Source: Agrocybe praecox | Taxonomy: Eukaryota > Basidiomycota > Agaricomycetes > Agaricales > Agrocybaceae | Assembly: GCA_964017145.1 (NCBI GenBank) | Contig: OZ024846.1 | Coordinates: 62,001 to 126,000 of the forward strand | Length of the DNA stretch: 64,000 nucleotides | Reading direction: 5' to 3' | Shown: positions 23,859 through 35,034 of the stretch, piece by piece | Layout: every line of letters begins with the position of its first letter | Position numbering within the stretch: position 1 is the first letter of the stretch | Program-made: the position numbers and the translations under genes | Notes under the pieces: generated by a model | Databases searched by the model: none | What the model was told of the DNA's origin: nothing | The model's input: the letters and a program-made list of their open reading frames with translations, nothing else

Positions 23859-24454
23859 AGGTCAAGGTGAGGATAAAGAAAGCAGGGATATCACATTGGA
23901 GAGTATAAGTCAACCAGAGAAGCAGGGAGCAAAGCCAGATCATCCTGTTTTCGAAGACAAAGCACTCATGTCACATGTGACCTGCCAGAATTTTGTAAGT
24001 GGAGAACGATGAATTGTATTCCCTGGACTCAGGAAACTATCAAATTGCTCAAATTAAGCTGTATACACGAAGATAATGCCTATATCTACTGGTTCCCAGA
24101 AAATCATGGACCCCTGAGGGGTATTACTCTATAACTTCAAGCCTGCAAAGTGCGACTTGCGATGATTTCGGAGTTTTAAATCCCATCATTCTGCTTTTAT
24201 TGCTCTCATATATCTTACACATCCTGTGTATCTATTAAATTTATTTTAAAGACAAATTGAGGCTACAGTACACTAATTAGAAATGTTTGTGATGTTTAAA
24301 CTTGAAAAAACACAATGTGTATATTTCTTGCTCTTGAAAACAAGAAATCGCTTTTTTTTAGATTTTCAAGCTCCGCTTAAAATGACATCTTTGCGCGCGA
24401 AATTCCTCTCACTGTTGCTTTCACCCTTCCATCTCATTTCTACTATACAAAAAA
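23859..24454. promoter_or_regulatory. Shared upstream region between Plavaka gene and DUF6698-like gene
   Basis: The two genes diverge from this 596-bp spacer, so both promoters must lie in it. A short palindrome CCCCTGAGGGG occurs near 24112. No further element can be assigned. Confidence 0.35.
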
Positions 24455-26873
24455 ATGTCTGACCATTCTGGCAGTGACTCTGATAGCTCCCAGCTACTAA
24501 AAGATAAGAATCAGGATGAATACATTACTGAAATATATTTGGCTGTAAAAAGGAACGACAAATCGTGAGTTTCCATCTTCCAGACTCTTTTAAAAATCCC
24601 AGATTGATTTTATATGTAGAAACGAAGCGCTCGAAGGCATTTTAAAGGCAGCAAGAGGAATATCTCTTGTTGTTCATCCCTATGCCAAGCTGATGCCCGT
24701 TATCCTTGCCGGTATTCCTGCTTTAAACCCAAAGCTAGCTATGGACAATGACGAGGATGAAGAGCAAGGATCAGAGATGTAAGTCCCGTATATGCTCTCT
24801 TTCATTCTACATTTATGTCTAGTACACAAATCTTCATCGTATATGCGCGTTAATTTTTTTTTGACATGTCACATTAGCTTTTTTGTACACTATATTTCGG
24901 TGTGTTTACTGATACTTTGCTTATAGTGATAACGAAGAAGAAATAAAGATCTACCGTGGCCTTGTCAACTTAATCCCTTTTCTTGAAGAAATTTTGATAG
25001 GGTGTTCCAAAAACACACGTGTACTAAAGGCATTGATAAGGATGGTACGCATATATGCAATAAAATATAAAATCTTACCATGATTGAACTATATTTGCCT
25101 GTTAGATCGAAGAGGCATCACACAATGGTCGAAGTGTAGATGTTCACTCGGTCAATCGATGCATCATGGAATGGATGGATCGCGATCCAGACATTGCCGG
25201 GAATTATGATTATGAAGACTTCCCTATGCCCAAAGCTTCGGAACTCGACAAACGTGGCTGGACACATCCGGAGACTGGGTCGGCACTATTTCCCATGTCA
25301 TATCATAGCAAACTTGTAACGGCAGAAGTGTAATGTTTTTTTTCTTTATTAAATTTCGCTGTCAGTGACTAAGTGTTTTATAGTCGCCTGTATGATCTCG
25401 AACATGGACTATTCCATGTATCAGAGAATGAGTGGCCCAAATTTCTTTATGAAATAGGTACTCCTTCGAACCCCAACGACGATCTCTATGGCCTATTCCG
25501 TGGATATTTATTACCCATCGTAAGTAATTATATTATAGACTACTGTGTGTATCACCGTTAAAAGTCAATCAGGCATTTCGTCACATCTTTACTGGTCCGT
25601 CAACTGCACTTGGGCAACAGAGTTACAGCCGACGAGGTGGCCAAAAGAGCAAGTCATCACTTTACAATCTGACCGGCGTTACAGCACGATCGTTTGCGTA
25701 TACTTGTGTTCTCGTATGTTTTTTGTTCAATATATTCATAGACTCAGTACTGACTTTGTTTACTTAGTTAAGGATTGCATTACGGGGTAAAGGCTGGCAA
25801 TTAGAAGATGGTGCTTTCAACTACGAAATTTTTTATCAAAACATCGTCACATTGTTAGAAGGTACCTCAGAGCTGGAGGTGGATGAACCGTGGCGAGATG
25901 CATTATTCGACAGCTTGAATGAGTAAGTACCATCTATTTGCTATACTATTCAAATTTACTTTAAACCTCAACGTGCATTAGAAAGATTAACCTTCCTGGA
26001 TCTGCTGTCAAGAAGTCATGCAAGCGCAAGAGACGACCAGCAGTTATTCCAGGACGCACGGCAGATCCTATCAAGCGACTTCTAGATCAGAGAAAATCTC
26101 GAAAGTTAAACCCGCAACCAGTGAGTAGTATTACATTACACATCATTGTATGGATTACTTATCTACATCTTTATGCACCGCAGCCCGCAGAGGCTGCCGA
26201 AGATCAACCCAATTATGAGTGGCCGCCCACGCGTCCAAGAAAAGTGCATGTTCAGCCAACAGAACATCAACAGGATCAGGAATCACAATCTACACAAATC
26301 ACAACATCGCCCAGTCCGGGTGAGGATATTCCAACAACTCCAGCAGCTTCTACATCAGTAGTCGCACAGCCAGCAGCTCCTGTCACAATGGTAGTCGCAC
26401 CAGAAGTTCAGCAGCAATCACATGTTCCATCGGCGGCACCTAAGGTTGCTATACCACACTACGCAAAAGAAGCTAAAGGAAAAACAAAGGTAAGTTTGTG
26501 TAGTATTATGTTGTTAACATTTATGTTCTTACTTATATATTAGATGCCTGTGCCGCAGAGAGATAATGATAGCAGCTTGAGCGATATATCCGATTCCGAC
26601 TCCGACTCAGAACCACTGGAAGAGAGCCCCTTCGCTGGAACCAGCTCTAAGTCAAAGCCTACCACTATCAAGATCCCACGTAGAGCCGCTGCTGTTCAAT
26701 CACCATCTGTTCCGAGTACAGACCCGGTTACCACCAGCACCAGTGAGTCCTCTTCGAAGAAGTCAGCTCCATCCAACAAAAAGCAAAGCAAGTCAACCAA
26801 GAAAACATCGGCACCTGTTACAACTCGCAAGGCACCCGGGCGTTCTACACGTGGTTTGACAGAAAATAAATAG
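24455..26873 (+). CDS. DUF6698-like protein
   Basis: Ten exons (first 24455-24564, last 26544-26873; total 1818 nt) give 605 residues with no stop. The core, residues about 190-350, includes GLFRGYLLPIAFRHIFTGPS, then TARSFAYTCVLLRIAL, GKGWQLEDGAFNYEIFY and a trailing helix. This matches what I know of the DUF6698 family, abundant and multicopy in Agaricomycetes and of unknown function. The C-terminal third is disordered: Pro/Gln/Thr-rich, then a Ser/Asp run (DISDSDSDSEPLEES) and a Lys/Ser-rich basic tail, suggesting a nuclear protein. It lies head-to-head with the Plavaka transposase. Whether it belongs to the element or merely neighbours it cannot be told from one copy. Confidence 0.7.
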
Positions 26874-28207
26874 GTATCAGACTACTTCATGATGTTCCCT
26901 AGCTGCCGAAACTCTCTATTGACTTTATCTTTTTTTTGACTAGGTCCATCCGGTACTATTCAACCCATTCGACACCGTGCTTCTCAAGTTCTCATTTCTG
27001 TTTCGTTCTGATCCCGTACTCTGCACCGCTATGCTCCTGTTGCTGCTCCATTGATAAGTTACTCTTCTTACTGCTTGCTCTCGCTCTCGCTGCTTTACTA
27101 TGCTTTCTCTTGTGCTCTCGTCTATCAGCCAATCTTGCTCTGCTTATCAGTTGCTATCATATCTCCAATGCTCGGTTCATTCACGGTTCACCTGTGTTTT
27201 TCTTTGTTTCGTGAACTGTATTAGAAGTTGTACAAGATGTTACTAAATACAATTATAATCGCATATTGTTTCGTGATACGTGGCAATGGCATACTAAGTG
27301 GACTGTGGAACACAGAAGATTATAATACAAATAATAAAGGTTTCGTTACTACAAGACTACAAAATCATATATAATGGCATATATGGGATTAAATCCTCAC
27401 AACTAAAGTCATCCTTCTTTCGCCATATAATGTGTCCCCACTAGGTCACCACTATGCCGGTCGGGTGATAATGACGAGAATTATGGGCCAAATCTTGCAA
27501 GATTTTAGTCCCATGCATGTGAATATAATCCGAGCTCACTATTATTGACGAGACCATTCTTATATCACTATATAAGCCTATGTACGAGTATATATTGAGA
27601 GCGCTCTTTTGCTGATGAGCTGTGTATCCTGTCTCTATCAACACAATCTCAGCCGGAACCCTGTCAGACGCCGCTCAATACACACAGGAGTCCCTAAATT
27701 CCATGGGATATCGTAGAATTGATGTTATTCGATGGTAAACCAACATGACGGTGGCACTCCAAAATTTATTTCATGGTGTATATTACGTTGATCATTGCAC
27801 GTTAATTTTTTCCGTGCCGCTCACTAGGCTGTAATACGCTCGATAATAGTTGATTAAGTCCTAGTTATCCAAAAATAATTCGTTCCCATATGGCGTATCA
27901 CTCATATCCTGATCCAACAAACAGGATCTTAACTTTTAAAATGATCCCATTAACAACAGTATACTAATATATTTTGAGTGTAGTGTATGGTGCGGTACCA
28001 TATCAAATGTACGGTGTCGTCAATGAGCCAAAGTACGGTGTGATTAGTCGTCGCTCGACCTATGACTGTAGCCCCTTCAAGACGGCTTAGCTTCCCTACT
28101 CCAAGAGGAACCAAATAATTTAGTCTCCGACACGGAACCATTTGTCCACCAAAATTAGATGGAAGATCCGAAAATAGATGGGTTCATACACACCAGCCCT
28201 GCTCCGT
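26874..28207. other. Intergenic region; 3' flank and satellite remnant
   Basis: The first 350 bp is CT-rich and could be the 3' untranslated region of the DUF6698-like gene. A partial copy of the ~144-bp satellite lies at 27620-27715. No gene seen. Confidence 0.5.
27620..27715. repeat. Partial copy of the ~144-bp satellite
   Basis: Contains the order GTATCCTGTCTCTATCAACA, then a CCGGAACCCTGTCAGAC-like stretch, then CAATACACACAGGAGTC, matching the half-unit seen in arrays 2 and 3. Confidence 0.55.
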
Positions 28208-28900
28208 ACCGTGACGGTCATGCTCGTCTGCTCCCTTCGAGGACTGCTGGGGCGTCCACAGGCAATCTCCTCCTTCTATTTTCACAGCACTGCAAACACA
28301 TGAGCATCCAGAAAGGTAGTCAAGAAATTCAACGTTGCTGATATTGGAGAGGAAATCACAGAGTGCGATGCTATCAAGGAGAGCAAAGTCTACTTTAGAC
28401 GGTAACAAATCGTCGTTGTCATTTTCAGCAGAAAGTCAAGCATCTCCAATGGAAACACTGCCCACCTCGGACGGACCTGCCCCATCGCGTCGGCTACATC
28501 TCCTTGATCCACAAAATGCGTCAAAGGAAATGTCCGTCTGAATGGATAGAGTGTACGCTGCGCCTTCAGTGCGCCATTTTGCGCGTCAGAATGGTGTCGG
28601 TCTCACTCTTTGGAAGCGGGTAAAGACGGTCGGATTGAGAAACGGGAGATTGGAGCTGCGATCTCTGGGGCTAGCCGTGTACTAGAACAGACTAAACACA
28701 CACCGCCTACTCAACAGATTGAAGATGTCGTAGAACCGATACGGACGCGGTATAGCATCTGAAAGGCTATGGTCAAGGTACGTCAAAGTTCCTTGGATGT
28801 TCGCTCCTCCCTCAACCAGACTTTGTTGGCATCTAATAGCCTCACTTTGGGTACGACCTGTCTAGAAGCAACACTTGCAAAATTTGTAACCGACTTGTAT
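28208..28900 (+). pseudogene. Pseudogene of branched-chain 2-oxoacid dehydrogenase E2 (dihydrolipoyl acyltransferase)
   Basis: Pieces of this mitochondrial enzyme appear in order but in broken frames. ASRKVVKKFNVADIGEEITE (28300-28370) is the start of the lipoyl domain, preceded in frame by a TGA. A linker ETLPTSDGPAPSRR follows. Then comes the E3-binding domain APSVRHFARQNGV at about 28556, which continues as GKDGRIEKREI only after a frameshift. RTRY...KAMVK near 28740-28777 begins the catalytic domain, with a TGA where Trp is usual. PHFGY appears at 28842, after which similarity fades. The lipoyl-lysine region and nearly all of the acyltransferase core are missing. The working gene must be elsewhere in the genome. 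Confidence 0.75.
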
Positions 28901-29051
28901 CATGCTCGAACTTTGACATGTCGACTCAGCTCATATGTGGTATTAACAACTTCCTTTCTTTCTACGCATATACAGATCAAGGTTCAATACTATACGTTAT
29001 TTTCATCTCCCCATAGTTTCTTAATTATAAAGTACCAACATTAACACGATT

Positions 29052-29140
29052 CCTGATAATCAAAAGAATGGTTTAAAGCTTCAGTGAAATAGAAAATGAC
29101 GATTAACAACATTTTCCTCGTCGAAATTGAAATCGATGCC
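29052..29140. repeat. Short dispersed repeat, copy 1
   Basis: About 85 bp resembling 63124-63212: CCTGATAAT, GAATGGTTTRAAGCTT, AAATGACGA/AAGTGACGA and ATTTTCCTC blocks in the same order. Confidence 0.6.
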
Positions 29141-29426
29141 TCGCCAGCCAATTTGTACGGAGACGCGCTTTCGCAGCTCGAGCCTCATACGACGAAGGCA
29201 TCGATTTTTTCGTATCGAAGCCCATACCAGCATTCGTCAGCGAGCTGCACAGAGGTATCGCTCTACCTTGTTGACCCAGGCCCTGTGCTTGTGTTAGCGC
29301 GTCGTCGACCTTGAGAGGGTACTGACTGCTGCTGGGTGGAAGGCGTTCAAGTGGGTAGATGTGGTAATTTGGGATAAGGACATTGACAAGTGCCGCGTGT
29401 GCGATTCCCAACAGAGAATTGTGTAA

Positions 29427-31230
29427 TTAAAGACGTCGTTGACTGCAAAGGAATCCGCCGCCGACTCTGGCACCAGGACCACCAGTAGAATCTGGACTAT
29501 TCCCTCTCCTTGACGCCCTCAGCGTATCTTTGAAACTTGACACACCCATCTTCCCACTCTTCCTGCCCGTCTTCCCATCCTGCTGCTCATTATTCCCCCC
29601 TTCCACCATTCTGATCGCCGCCGTCCTCCTCCGAAGGCAGAGTAATCGGATTATCTCATCCTCATTCACGATTAACCACTCATGTAGCCAGCGTTCGCGG
29701 TCACAGGTACGGAATGCAAAGATATATGTCGAAGAGGAATCGAATCCTTCGGTATCGACTATCATCCCTAGTAGCACCTCCGAGACCATCATCAGCTCCA
29801 TAAGCATATACAGCTAGCAGATTCAGCTGTCGAAAGCTAAGGTGCTGACATGACGACCCATGAACGTTTGAACACACGCCACGACAGACGGGCAATGGAT
29901 CGAGTTCACGAGGAGGAAGTTTGGGTGGATCCATGTGGCTGTGCTACTGGTACTCGAGATTCGAAGCCCTGGCGGTATCCCAACGAGAGTAACTGCCCTC
30001 GATATCCCAAGTACCACTCCCACGAAAGAGCTCTGTATACGGCGCTACCTGGCCATGAGCTGGATTTTGATTCATCGAAGGTCTTTGGGATAAGATAACA
30101 GGATATGTCGGCAGAGAATTAGTGTTTAGAACGAATACGGGTGCTGCAAGCCAAATTCGGAAGAAAACTAGGTGAAGCTGAAGGAGGTTGCGGTTGTGCA
30201 GACGATGCTATAGAGGCAGCGAAGAAGGCTTCCTGTGCGTGTTGATCGTGTTGATGAGCATAGTTGGCAAGGATGTTCCGCGCTTCAGAAAGGATGGAAT
30301 TCCAGGTCTGCTGTAAGTCCTTGATATCTATTAATCGATGTTGGTTAAGAAATCGAATAAATATTGAACGTTGAACACTTACGTTCAAGGTTACTCGCAA
30401 ATTCCCTAACCATGTCCTAGCCCCTCCTAGCGGCAACATGCGCCTGATTGGTTCCCGAGGCCTTCAAAATTCCCTAACGAGTTGTTTCTCGGTGTCATAC
30501 TTCGAACACCGGCAGCAATCGCACTAGTCCAGCGACAACTTGCCATCACCCTTATGGCTTCTGTTGGGCAACGATGAAAATGCGAAGAGGATAGAGATAG
30601 AAGCTGTTGACGTCGTAGGTGAGAGTGCATCGGTACCGCTGCAACTCGTCCAGTTGGGAGGAAGTGAAAGAGATAGCGGAGGCTTCAGCGAGCCAACAGG
30701 TTTTTAGCGTACTGCTCTTCGATAGAGATTTCGTATCATCCACTACCTCGTCTTCTTCCTGTTCCTCGTCCGTTAGCTTGACATTCGCCTGGAATTTATT
30801 GAGGTTGAAATTGAGGCATTCGTCCCCATCCCCTCCTCGATTGCACTCGCATTCGAAACCGAAGGAGAGGTTGAAGACTGCGCTTTCCGGAACTCGGCCG
30901 ATGGGGAGGTGAAGGTAGGCTGAGTGCCGATGACGATGACGCTACCATGTTCGATGATAGGACAGCAGATACGGAACTGGAGGGAACCTTCCCTGTCGTG
31001 CGCGGCGGCGCGGCTTGGCTGACGGAAGAACCCAGACGATGGCGAAAGAGGGTCTTCTCCAAACACACCGGCAGATTTTAGGGTCCAAACCCATCGACCT
31101 CGCTGCCACGAGGAGCATGAGTGGGAGGAAGTGGAGCTTCACTTTGGCGCAAGGCAAGTTTTTGATCCTGCTGTTGACGTTCTCCTCGGCCTTTTCCTTC
31201 TCAGCAGCACAGCTGAAGCGCTAGGCACGA
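29427..31230 (-). pseudogene. Degraded or undeciphered multi-exon coding locus
   Basis: Minus-strand stretches read like real protein but I cannot join them without stops. At 30912-30560 a frame contains FNLSFGFECECNRGGDGDE, then VVDDTKSLSKSSTLKTCWLA and LDELQRYRCTLTYDV, and ends in a stop. At 30416-30119 an exon pair gives IKDLQQTWNSILSEARNILA followed by an Ala/Gln/Pro-rich end. At 29807-29427 a frame has YIFAFRTCDRERWLHEWLIV and LLCLRRRTAAIRM. They may be parts of one gene or of separate relics. No family recognised. Confidence 0.35.
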
Positions 31231-31362
31231 CCCACAATACTTCGAACACACATCCTCGCCGTTCTAACCCACACCAAGCCCAACCTCTATGCTATTATCA
31301 ACATTTCCGGCTCCCGAATCGTAATGCCGGATCGACGACCCACAAACGACCTGTTCTCCATC

Positions 31363-31745
31363 CCAATATTGCTGCACCCACTCGAAAAAACATTCCCATT
31401 GCCACTACCCAGAAATTCGAAATCGTCGTCCCATTCTCCGATGGTTCTGCGCAGAAAAGGAATGGATGCCACTAGTAAGACAAGTGGCTTTCCCGACACT
31501 TCTCAGGATCGACTTACCTATAGCGTTCAAACGTTCAAGGTTCGTTCTGAGAACCATGCGTTTGTGTTTCCTTCTAGCCGTATGTTGCTGTTCATCCCGA
31601 ACAAACACTCCCGTTCCCACTATCCTGATATGCGAAATCGTTGTCCCATTCTCTGATGCGTTCTGTGAGGAAAAGAAATGGACACAGCTGGTAAGATATG
31701 TTGTTTCCCGACATTTCTTTGAATCGACTTGCCTATCGCAAAGTT
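31363..31745. repeat. Diverged tandem duplication, ~215-bp offset
   Basis: Blocks around 31420 and 31636 align (AATCGTCGTCCCATTCTC / AATCGTTGTCCCATTCTC), as do later blocks around TTTCCCGACA and ATCGACTTRCCTATMGC. On the plus strand both encode EIVVPFSD, suggesting an old exon duplication, but no gene model holds. Confidence 0.6.
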
Positions 31746-32054
31746 AGAATACTTCGGCGCAGCGGAACCAGATACACATCAGGATCCGGGTGGTGTTCAA
31801 ACAATATGACGTTGGAATCTGAGTAGGTTGTGCCATTTCGAGGTGTCTATGTCCAGTGATGGTGTAAAAGTGCTCGTGCTGGTATGCCGCGTACATAACA
31901 CGTCTTGCACCTGAGGTGATGCATAGATGTAACAAGAATTGAGGGATATCAGGAACTATAGAGTGGTATGGTGTTTCGTTCTGACACTCGGGCGTTGGTA
32001 GCTCGTTAAAGGAATCATAACAACAATGATGTGGACCAGTATCGCACAAGACTA

Positions 32055-32644
32055 ACACGGCGGACATTCAACTGTTCATTCGTGCCGAGCTGGCTAATGT
32101 TCATTCACGCGGGCGTTTGATGGCATCACAGCTGTTCATTTATGTGTTCATTCGGAGTTGCAATATTTATGTCACATTTTCGCCCTGGAGGCCAAAATTT
32201 CGCAGCCCAATTGCGCAAGTAGATTCATTTTAACCAGTTTCTGTACAATTAACAATGGAATATGGGTTAGAACATATTTTCGTTAGATACCAAGTATTAT
32301 ATAATGTCTAAAGAGTTAAGAATTCCTGTCTATGTACCTCCCCTTAGCTTTTATGATTTTTGATTTTTTTGTCAGCTCATTTCATTGCCACGTATAAGAA
32401 TTTTAAATACAGAAATATCTAATGTTGTACCTCAAATACTCCGAGGCTTATATAGTCTGTACGAAAGCCTTACGGTACGTGAAAACGATAAAATAGTAGC
32501 TTTAGCACAAGCTACTATTTCGGCATAGCGGCACTGCTGAGGTACGTCACACATGTCACCCCTTGGCACCATAAGCGGCAAAATGAACACCTGAATGAAC
32601 ATTAGCCCTCTCGGCCCGACTGAACATCAAATTGCCCGCCGTGT
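32055..32644. mobile_element. Non-autonomous inverted-repeat element (MITE-like), 590 bp
   Basis: The ends are inverted copies of each other over about 52 bp: ACACGGCGG at the left tip and CCGCCGTGT at the right tip, followed inward by TGTTCATTCGTGCCGAG / TGTTCAGTCGGGCCGAG and an identical GGCTAATGTTCATTCA. TGTTCATT is further repeated inside the left end. There is no coding capacity. A clear target-site duplication was not found, so the superfamily is open. Confidence 0.7.
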
Positions 32645-33740
32645 AATTTATTTCTTCTGAATCTCCCAGGCCAGACCAAGTTTGTCTTTGTTTCTTCCCA
32701 AAGCTCCTAGCTCGTTGAACGCTAAGGTTAGGGCCCGCCCTCGGCCCGCCTTATTTGGGTAAGAAAATACTTGCTAATACTAATTTGAGTCCTTCACAAG
32801 TTGTTCACCTCTCCCTCTCGAACAGAGAAGCTGGGAGCTTGCACTTCAGATTAGTATCAGGGCAAGTGATTATCGATCATTTGTAAAATTATCGTGATAC
32901 ATGTGTGGATGGATCGTCAGGCTAAGAACAGATGAATCATGGACCAACGCACCACCAACAGCATCGTCCATTAATTTGCCATTGGTGGAGAAAAAATAAA
33001 TAAGGAGAACCGAGAAGCAAGTTCAGTTCAGATAACTGTGAGTGATCAAAGTTATATTAGATAGTTCCTCAGTTAAGATGGATTGACGAGTGCCTTACAT
33101 TCATGTGGTAGGTAAAATCCCACACATCGGGAAGCCAGGCAGATATTCAAGAAAGTAAACCCGAGGTGAGTTCACTTCGCAATGATAAAGGGAAGAAAAT
33201 GCCTAAGTTATGAACATTGATCATCTTCTCGCGTGCTATAACATATATGATGGATAAAAAGGTGTTAAAAATACGATTCACAGGGTTTGATTTCCGTTGC
33301 CACTACACCAAGAACCATCAGTCGTTGCCTTCAGCGAGCTTTAAATATTTTTACGCACCTACTATGTTGTACCGTACCACTGTTTATGCTGGCGACATAC
33401 TGCATACCAGACTTCAAAAACTATATTTTGCCCAAAGATTAATTGATAAGCTCCCAAGCGCTAAGTTCTGATTGGCCTCAGGCACATAAATCCTTTTTTC
33501 CGCATACTGTGGATCGACGCAGTCCACCATCTATTTTTAGTTTTATAATGCAACTACACTGGTCCTGGTCCTGTTTTTGTCCATAAAACTGATGCGCCGG
33601 GTGGTCTAACACCAAGTCGGCGGGAAACGAGATGAGACTGCGTCCGCAGAAAAATACCATGACTTTACAGACCTCAGAATAGAGCTCAATAAATGTTCTT
33701 AAGCACCGTGAGGAGCCCCCCTGTTGTTCATACGTCTACC
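32645..33740. other. Intergenic spacer
   Basis: No gene, recognised repeat or RNA gene seen in 1.1 kb; open frames are short and unsupported. Confidence 0.5.
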
Positions 33741-35034
33741 ATGTCTTCCCAGAGCGATGATATCCCATCCGTATTGTCGCAGAAATCTGCTATTAGTGGA
33801 AATTTGAACTCTACTTTATTATTTCTATTTCTTACAGGTGTGTATCGGCTCCATTGATCTCGACATCGCTTGAACGAACAATTTCAGGAGTATACGCTGG
33901 ATTCTATATTTTCACACTCTGTATTTATGGTAACTATACACGCTTTAAGCATAGGCAAAATATTAATTACAGCACAGCACGTAGATCGCAGCCGGGTCAG
34001 CGAGTCGTTAATGGCGTTCTTGCAGCGCTCTTCTTCTACATTCTTGCGGAATCAATCCTACAGTGGTACTATATAAACACATGCTTTGTGGGCGCAGAGG
34101 CGACGACTAGACTGGACATCTTTATTCTTAGTGTGGGGGATGGTTCAATAGCTACGTCAATTTTATCCATATTTCTAGCCGGACTGGGTCAATGTCTCGC
34201 AGACTGGCTCCTGGTGAGTACGAAATTGAGGTAGACATAGCTCAGTGCACTAATCATATCTCTAGATATGGCGTTGCTGGCATATTTTCTCTAGGAGAAG
34301 GTACCTCAGATTGGCAATCCTCTGTGTTTATATCGTCGAGATATGTGAGTCCTATATCTCTGCCAAACGTTTATATACATCACACGTTGATATATTTTGA
34401 AAGTGCTAATTATTACAGTTGATGTCATGGATGTCCTCGGCTGGTTTGACCCGAGTGCTGAAACGGATCAGTTTATACTCAAGTTCAACATCGTGCAGGG
34501 GACTAGCCAGTTCGTGACTGCGGCAACAAGTATGATTGCAACACTGGCAATTGGTGCGCAGCTTTATTCCGCACCAACCATTAATCGACATGCTCGGGAA
34601 CGATATACGCAAATCATTGAAATCGCAGTACAGTCTTCTGCTCTATATTCCCTCGGAACACTTGTGGTGGCTGTTACAATATCGATCAATAACAGCAAAA
34701 CAACCAGCCCTCCTTGGAGCACTCTCATAATCGCAGAAGTATATGCTGATGTTATTTCAATCATTATAACCGTATGAAAATCAATATCACTGCTTGATGA
34801 CGCTGTAATAAATTTTCATCCTTTTCTTAGGCATTTGCGCCCACCCTCATGGTTGCTCGTCTCGAAGTGGCGAGGCGCAAGGAACTAGAAGATTTCTCAA
34901 CTAGTTCAATGTCTGAGGGGCAGCTCATGGCTCTGTGTGACGCCTCGACGGCTACCCAAATTTTTAATACCCCAGAAATTGGAGAGGTAGCTTGCCACGA
35001 CACGGTCGACCGAATTCACACTGGCGAAGTGTAA
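33741..35034 (+). CDS. Predicted seven-helix integral membrane protein
   Basis: Five exons (33741-33837, 33888-34213, 34266-34344, 34419-34771, 34831-35034) give 352 residues. Seven hydrophobic segments are visible, starting with LLFLFLTGVYAGFYIFTLCI, VLAALFFYILAESIL and SILSIFLAGLGQCLADWLLI, and ending with VISIIITVAFAPTLMVARL. After the third helix comes WRCWHIFSRRRYLRL, the hallmark of a large Agaricomycete family of seven-helix proteins whose members share a W-R-C/Y-W/Y-x-I/W-x motif. The C-terminal tail (~70 residues) is hydrophilic and cytosolic by the positive-inside rule. No ligand or G-protein partner can be inferred. Length and helix count fit a receptor or transporter-like protein. 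Confidence 0.7.

Noticed and set aside
28402..28428. Tiny intron in the E2 relic that would join two frames
   Set aside because: At 27 nt it is too short to be spliced, and further stops remain, so the locus is called a pseudogene.
32055..32644. Solo LTR of a retrotransposon
   Set aside because: The ends are inverted, not direct, copies, and no TG...CA termini or primer-binding site were seen.
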